Source: Gemmatimonadota bacterium
Lineage (GTDB): Bacteria; JBHIER01; G020348925
Length of the DNA stretch: 6,404 nt
Direction: 5' to 3'
NCBI GenBank assembly: GCA_020348925.1
Contig: CP070758.1
Location: forward strand, 2,024,521-2,030,924
The translations under genes and the position numbers were made by a program. Below the pieces are notes generated by a model, which worked only from the letters and a program-made list of their open reading frames with translations, was not told where the DNA came from and did no database searches. Of this stretch, positions 5,037 through 6,404 are shown in pieces. Position 1 is the stretch's first letter; each line of letters begins with the position of its first letter.

Positions 5037-6404
5037 TTATCGTTTAAATTTACTGTCCAACTCATTAAGCGGCATACGAATAAATGTTGGTCTTCCATGA
5101 GGACAAAAGTCCGGATTGGGGGTTGCAAAGAGCATGTCGATGAGGTTGTTCATCTCATCCTGTGAGAGGGGGTCGCCGTCTTTGATGGCGGTTTTGCAGG
5201 CGAACGAGATGGCTATCCGCTCCCGGATATTTTTTTCCGTCTTCCCGGTCTCGATGAGATCGTCCAGGATATCTTTCATCGCCTGCTCGCCGGTCGTATG
5301 ACGCAGGAGCGCCGGAATGGCTTCGACAACGACCGTGTTTCCACCGAAGAGTTTGATGCTGAATCCTAATTGTTGGAACAGTGGCAATGCCTCGGCCATG
5401 ACTGCCAGCTCTTCGAAGGACAATTCCATTGTGAGCGGGAAGAGCAACTGTTGGCCGGTCGCCCGTTGCCCCTCAAAGCTCTTCTTGGCCAATTCATAGA
5501 GCACCCGTTCGTGGGCCGCATGTTGATCGATAATGACGGCCCCGTCTTTGATCTGTGCCAGAATATATCGCTTGTGGAGCTGCCATAACGTGACCTTTTC
5601 CTCGGCCAATGAACCCATCCCTTGCACTGAGCTTTCATCTTCAGCCCCCCCCTTGTCTTCTCCTTTCTGCGACTGGAGTGTCATATGTTCTCTTTCGTTT
5701 TCAGGAATCTGACTCGATGCCGTTCGTTGGAGATCCATTTGAAGAACCGGTTCATTGAAGGGGAAACGGGCCGCCAACTCTTTTCTTATATCGGCGCGAG
5801 CATGGGGAGGAGTCCATTGAGGTGCAGCCGTCTTCTTTCCCAATGCACTCCGAACCGCGCTGACAAGGGCGTGATGGACCGATCTTTCGTCGGCAAAGCG
5901 AACTTCCCGTTTCGTCGGATGAACGTTGACATCGACTCGGATCCTGTCGATGTCCAGCAGGATAACTGCCATGGGAAACTTTCCCTTTTGCAGCTGCGGC
6001 TGATAACCCTCGAAGATGGCATGGTAAAGAAGCTGGCTGACGATCGGTCGCCTATTGACAAAGATAAACTGGTGGACTCTCGATGATCTCGCCGACTCTG
6101 GTCTTCCGATCCATCCGGATATTTGGATCCCATCGGCTTTGTAATCCAAGGGTAAGGCCTCTTTCAATAACTGAGGACCATAAATGTCTTGAAGCCGAAG
6201 TTTCAAGCTCTCCGCTTTGGACCAATGAAAGAGCTCCCTCTCATTGTGATGGAGCGTAAATCCTATCTCAGGGTGGGCTATGGCACACTGTATTATTGTC
6301 CGCGTGCTATGTCGCAGTTCCGTAGACGCGCTTCGTAAAAATTTTCGTCGGGCAGGTGTGTTGTAGTACAGTTGTTTTACGGTGACCGTTGTCCCGACTG
6401 CGCG
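5037..6404 (-). CDS. mutL: DNA mismatch repair protein MutL (N-terminus beyond right edge)
   Basis: Couples mismatch recognition by MutS to strand incision. 455 codons are visible, open to the right edge; about 135 N-terminal residues holding ATPase motifs I-III are missing. The fragment begins in the conserved GTTVTV...YYNTPARRKFL region (fragment residues 4-23), followed by FVNRRPI (115-121) and NVHPTKREVRF (160-170). A hydrophilic linker of about 80 residues then leads to the C-terminal domain. That domain has the metal-binding endonuclease motifs: DQHAAHERVLYE (293-304, DQHA-x2-E-x4-E), ACK (402-404), CPHGRP (434-439) and a terminal FKR. This is therefore a nicking MutL, as in Bacillus and eukaryotic PMS2, and not the MutH-dependent E. 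coli type. TAA stop; miaA follows after 6 nt. An internal TTG at 6206 is not the start, since conserved MutL sequence precedes it. Confidence 0.97.
   Translation of the reverse strand, partial: RAVGTTVTVKQLYYNTPARRKFLRSASTELRHSTRTIIQCAIAHPEIGFTLHHNERELFHWSKAESLKLRLQDIYGPQLLKEALPLDYKADGIQISGWIGRPESARSSRVHQFIFVNRRPIVSQLLYHAIFEGYQPQLQKGKFPMAVILLDIDRIRVDVNVHPTKREVRFADERSVHHALVSAVRSALGKKTAAPQWTPPHARADIRKELAARFPFNEPVLQMDLQRTASSQIPENEREHMTLQSQKGEDKGGAEDESSVQGMGSLAEEKVTLWQLHKRYILAQIKDGAVIIDQHAAHERVLYELAKKSFEGQRATGQQLLFPLTMELSFEELAVMAEALPLFQQLGFSIKLFGGNTVVVEAIPALLRHTTGEQAMKDILDDLIETGKTEKNIRERIAISFACKTAIKDGDPLSQDEMNNLIDMLFATPNPDFCPHGRPTFIRMPLNELDSKFKR

Noticed and set aside
5037-6206. A complete 389-aa MutL starting at 6206
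   Set aside because: The codon there is TTG, and conserved MutL sequence including YYNTPARRKFL continues upstream in frame to the window edge.

Overview
The window reads as bacterial chromosome from a member of, or relative of, the FCB group (Bacteroidetes, Ignavibacteria, or candidate phyla such as Zixibacteria, KSB1 or Latescibacteria). The main clue is the C-terminus of the large secreted amylase: it carries a YPNPFNP-type sorting domain and thrombospondin type 3 calcium repeats, a combination common in those lineages. Placement at phylum level is inference. Every gene I can identify with confidence lies on the minus strand.

Read in the direction of transcription (right to left), the window holds: (1) mutL, cut by the right edge, with a complete C-terminal endonuclease site; (2) miaA, 6 nt downstream of mutL with a GTG start, so the two very likely form an operon; (3) a roughly 200-nt stretch after miaA ending in an intrinsic terminator; (4) a tRNA-Gly(CCC) gene whose -35 box directly abuts that terminator; (5) about 385 nt with an inverted repeat, a good promoter with a palindrome over its -10, and a short open frame whose stop overlaps the next start codon; (6) a 1009-aa secreted multidomain alpha-amylase; (7) a palindrome-rich 329-nt left end, including a long hairpin that probably ends the amylase transcript, and possibly the 3' end of a rightward gene whose frame I cannot settle.

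The two gene groups are functionally unrelated. MutL and MiaA act in the cytoplasm (mismatch repair and tRNA A37 prenylation) and are neighbours in many bacteria. The amylase is an exported starch- or glycogen-degrading enzyme with its own promoter and terminator. No sugar transporters or other glycoside hydrolases are visible beside it.

I do not see a convincing undescribed multi-gene system. The points most worth checking are a large beta-rich insertion in the amylase catalytic domain, the amylase leader (palindrome over the -10 plus overlapping short open frame), and a T-loop deviation in the tRNA-Gly.
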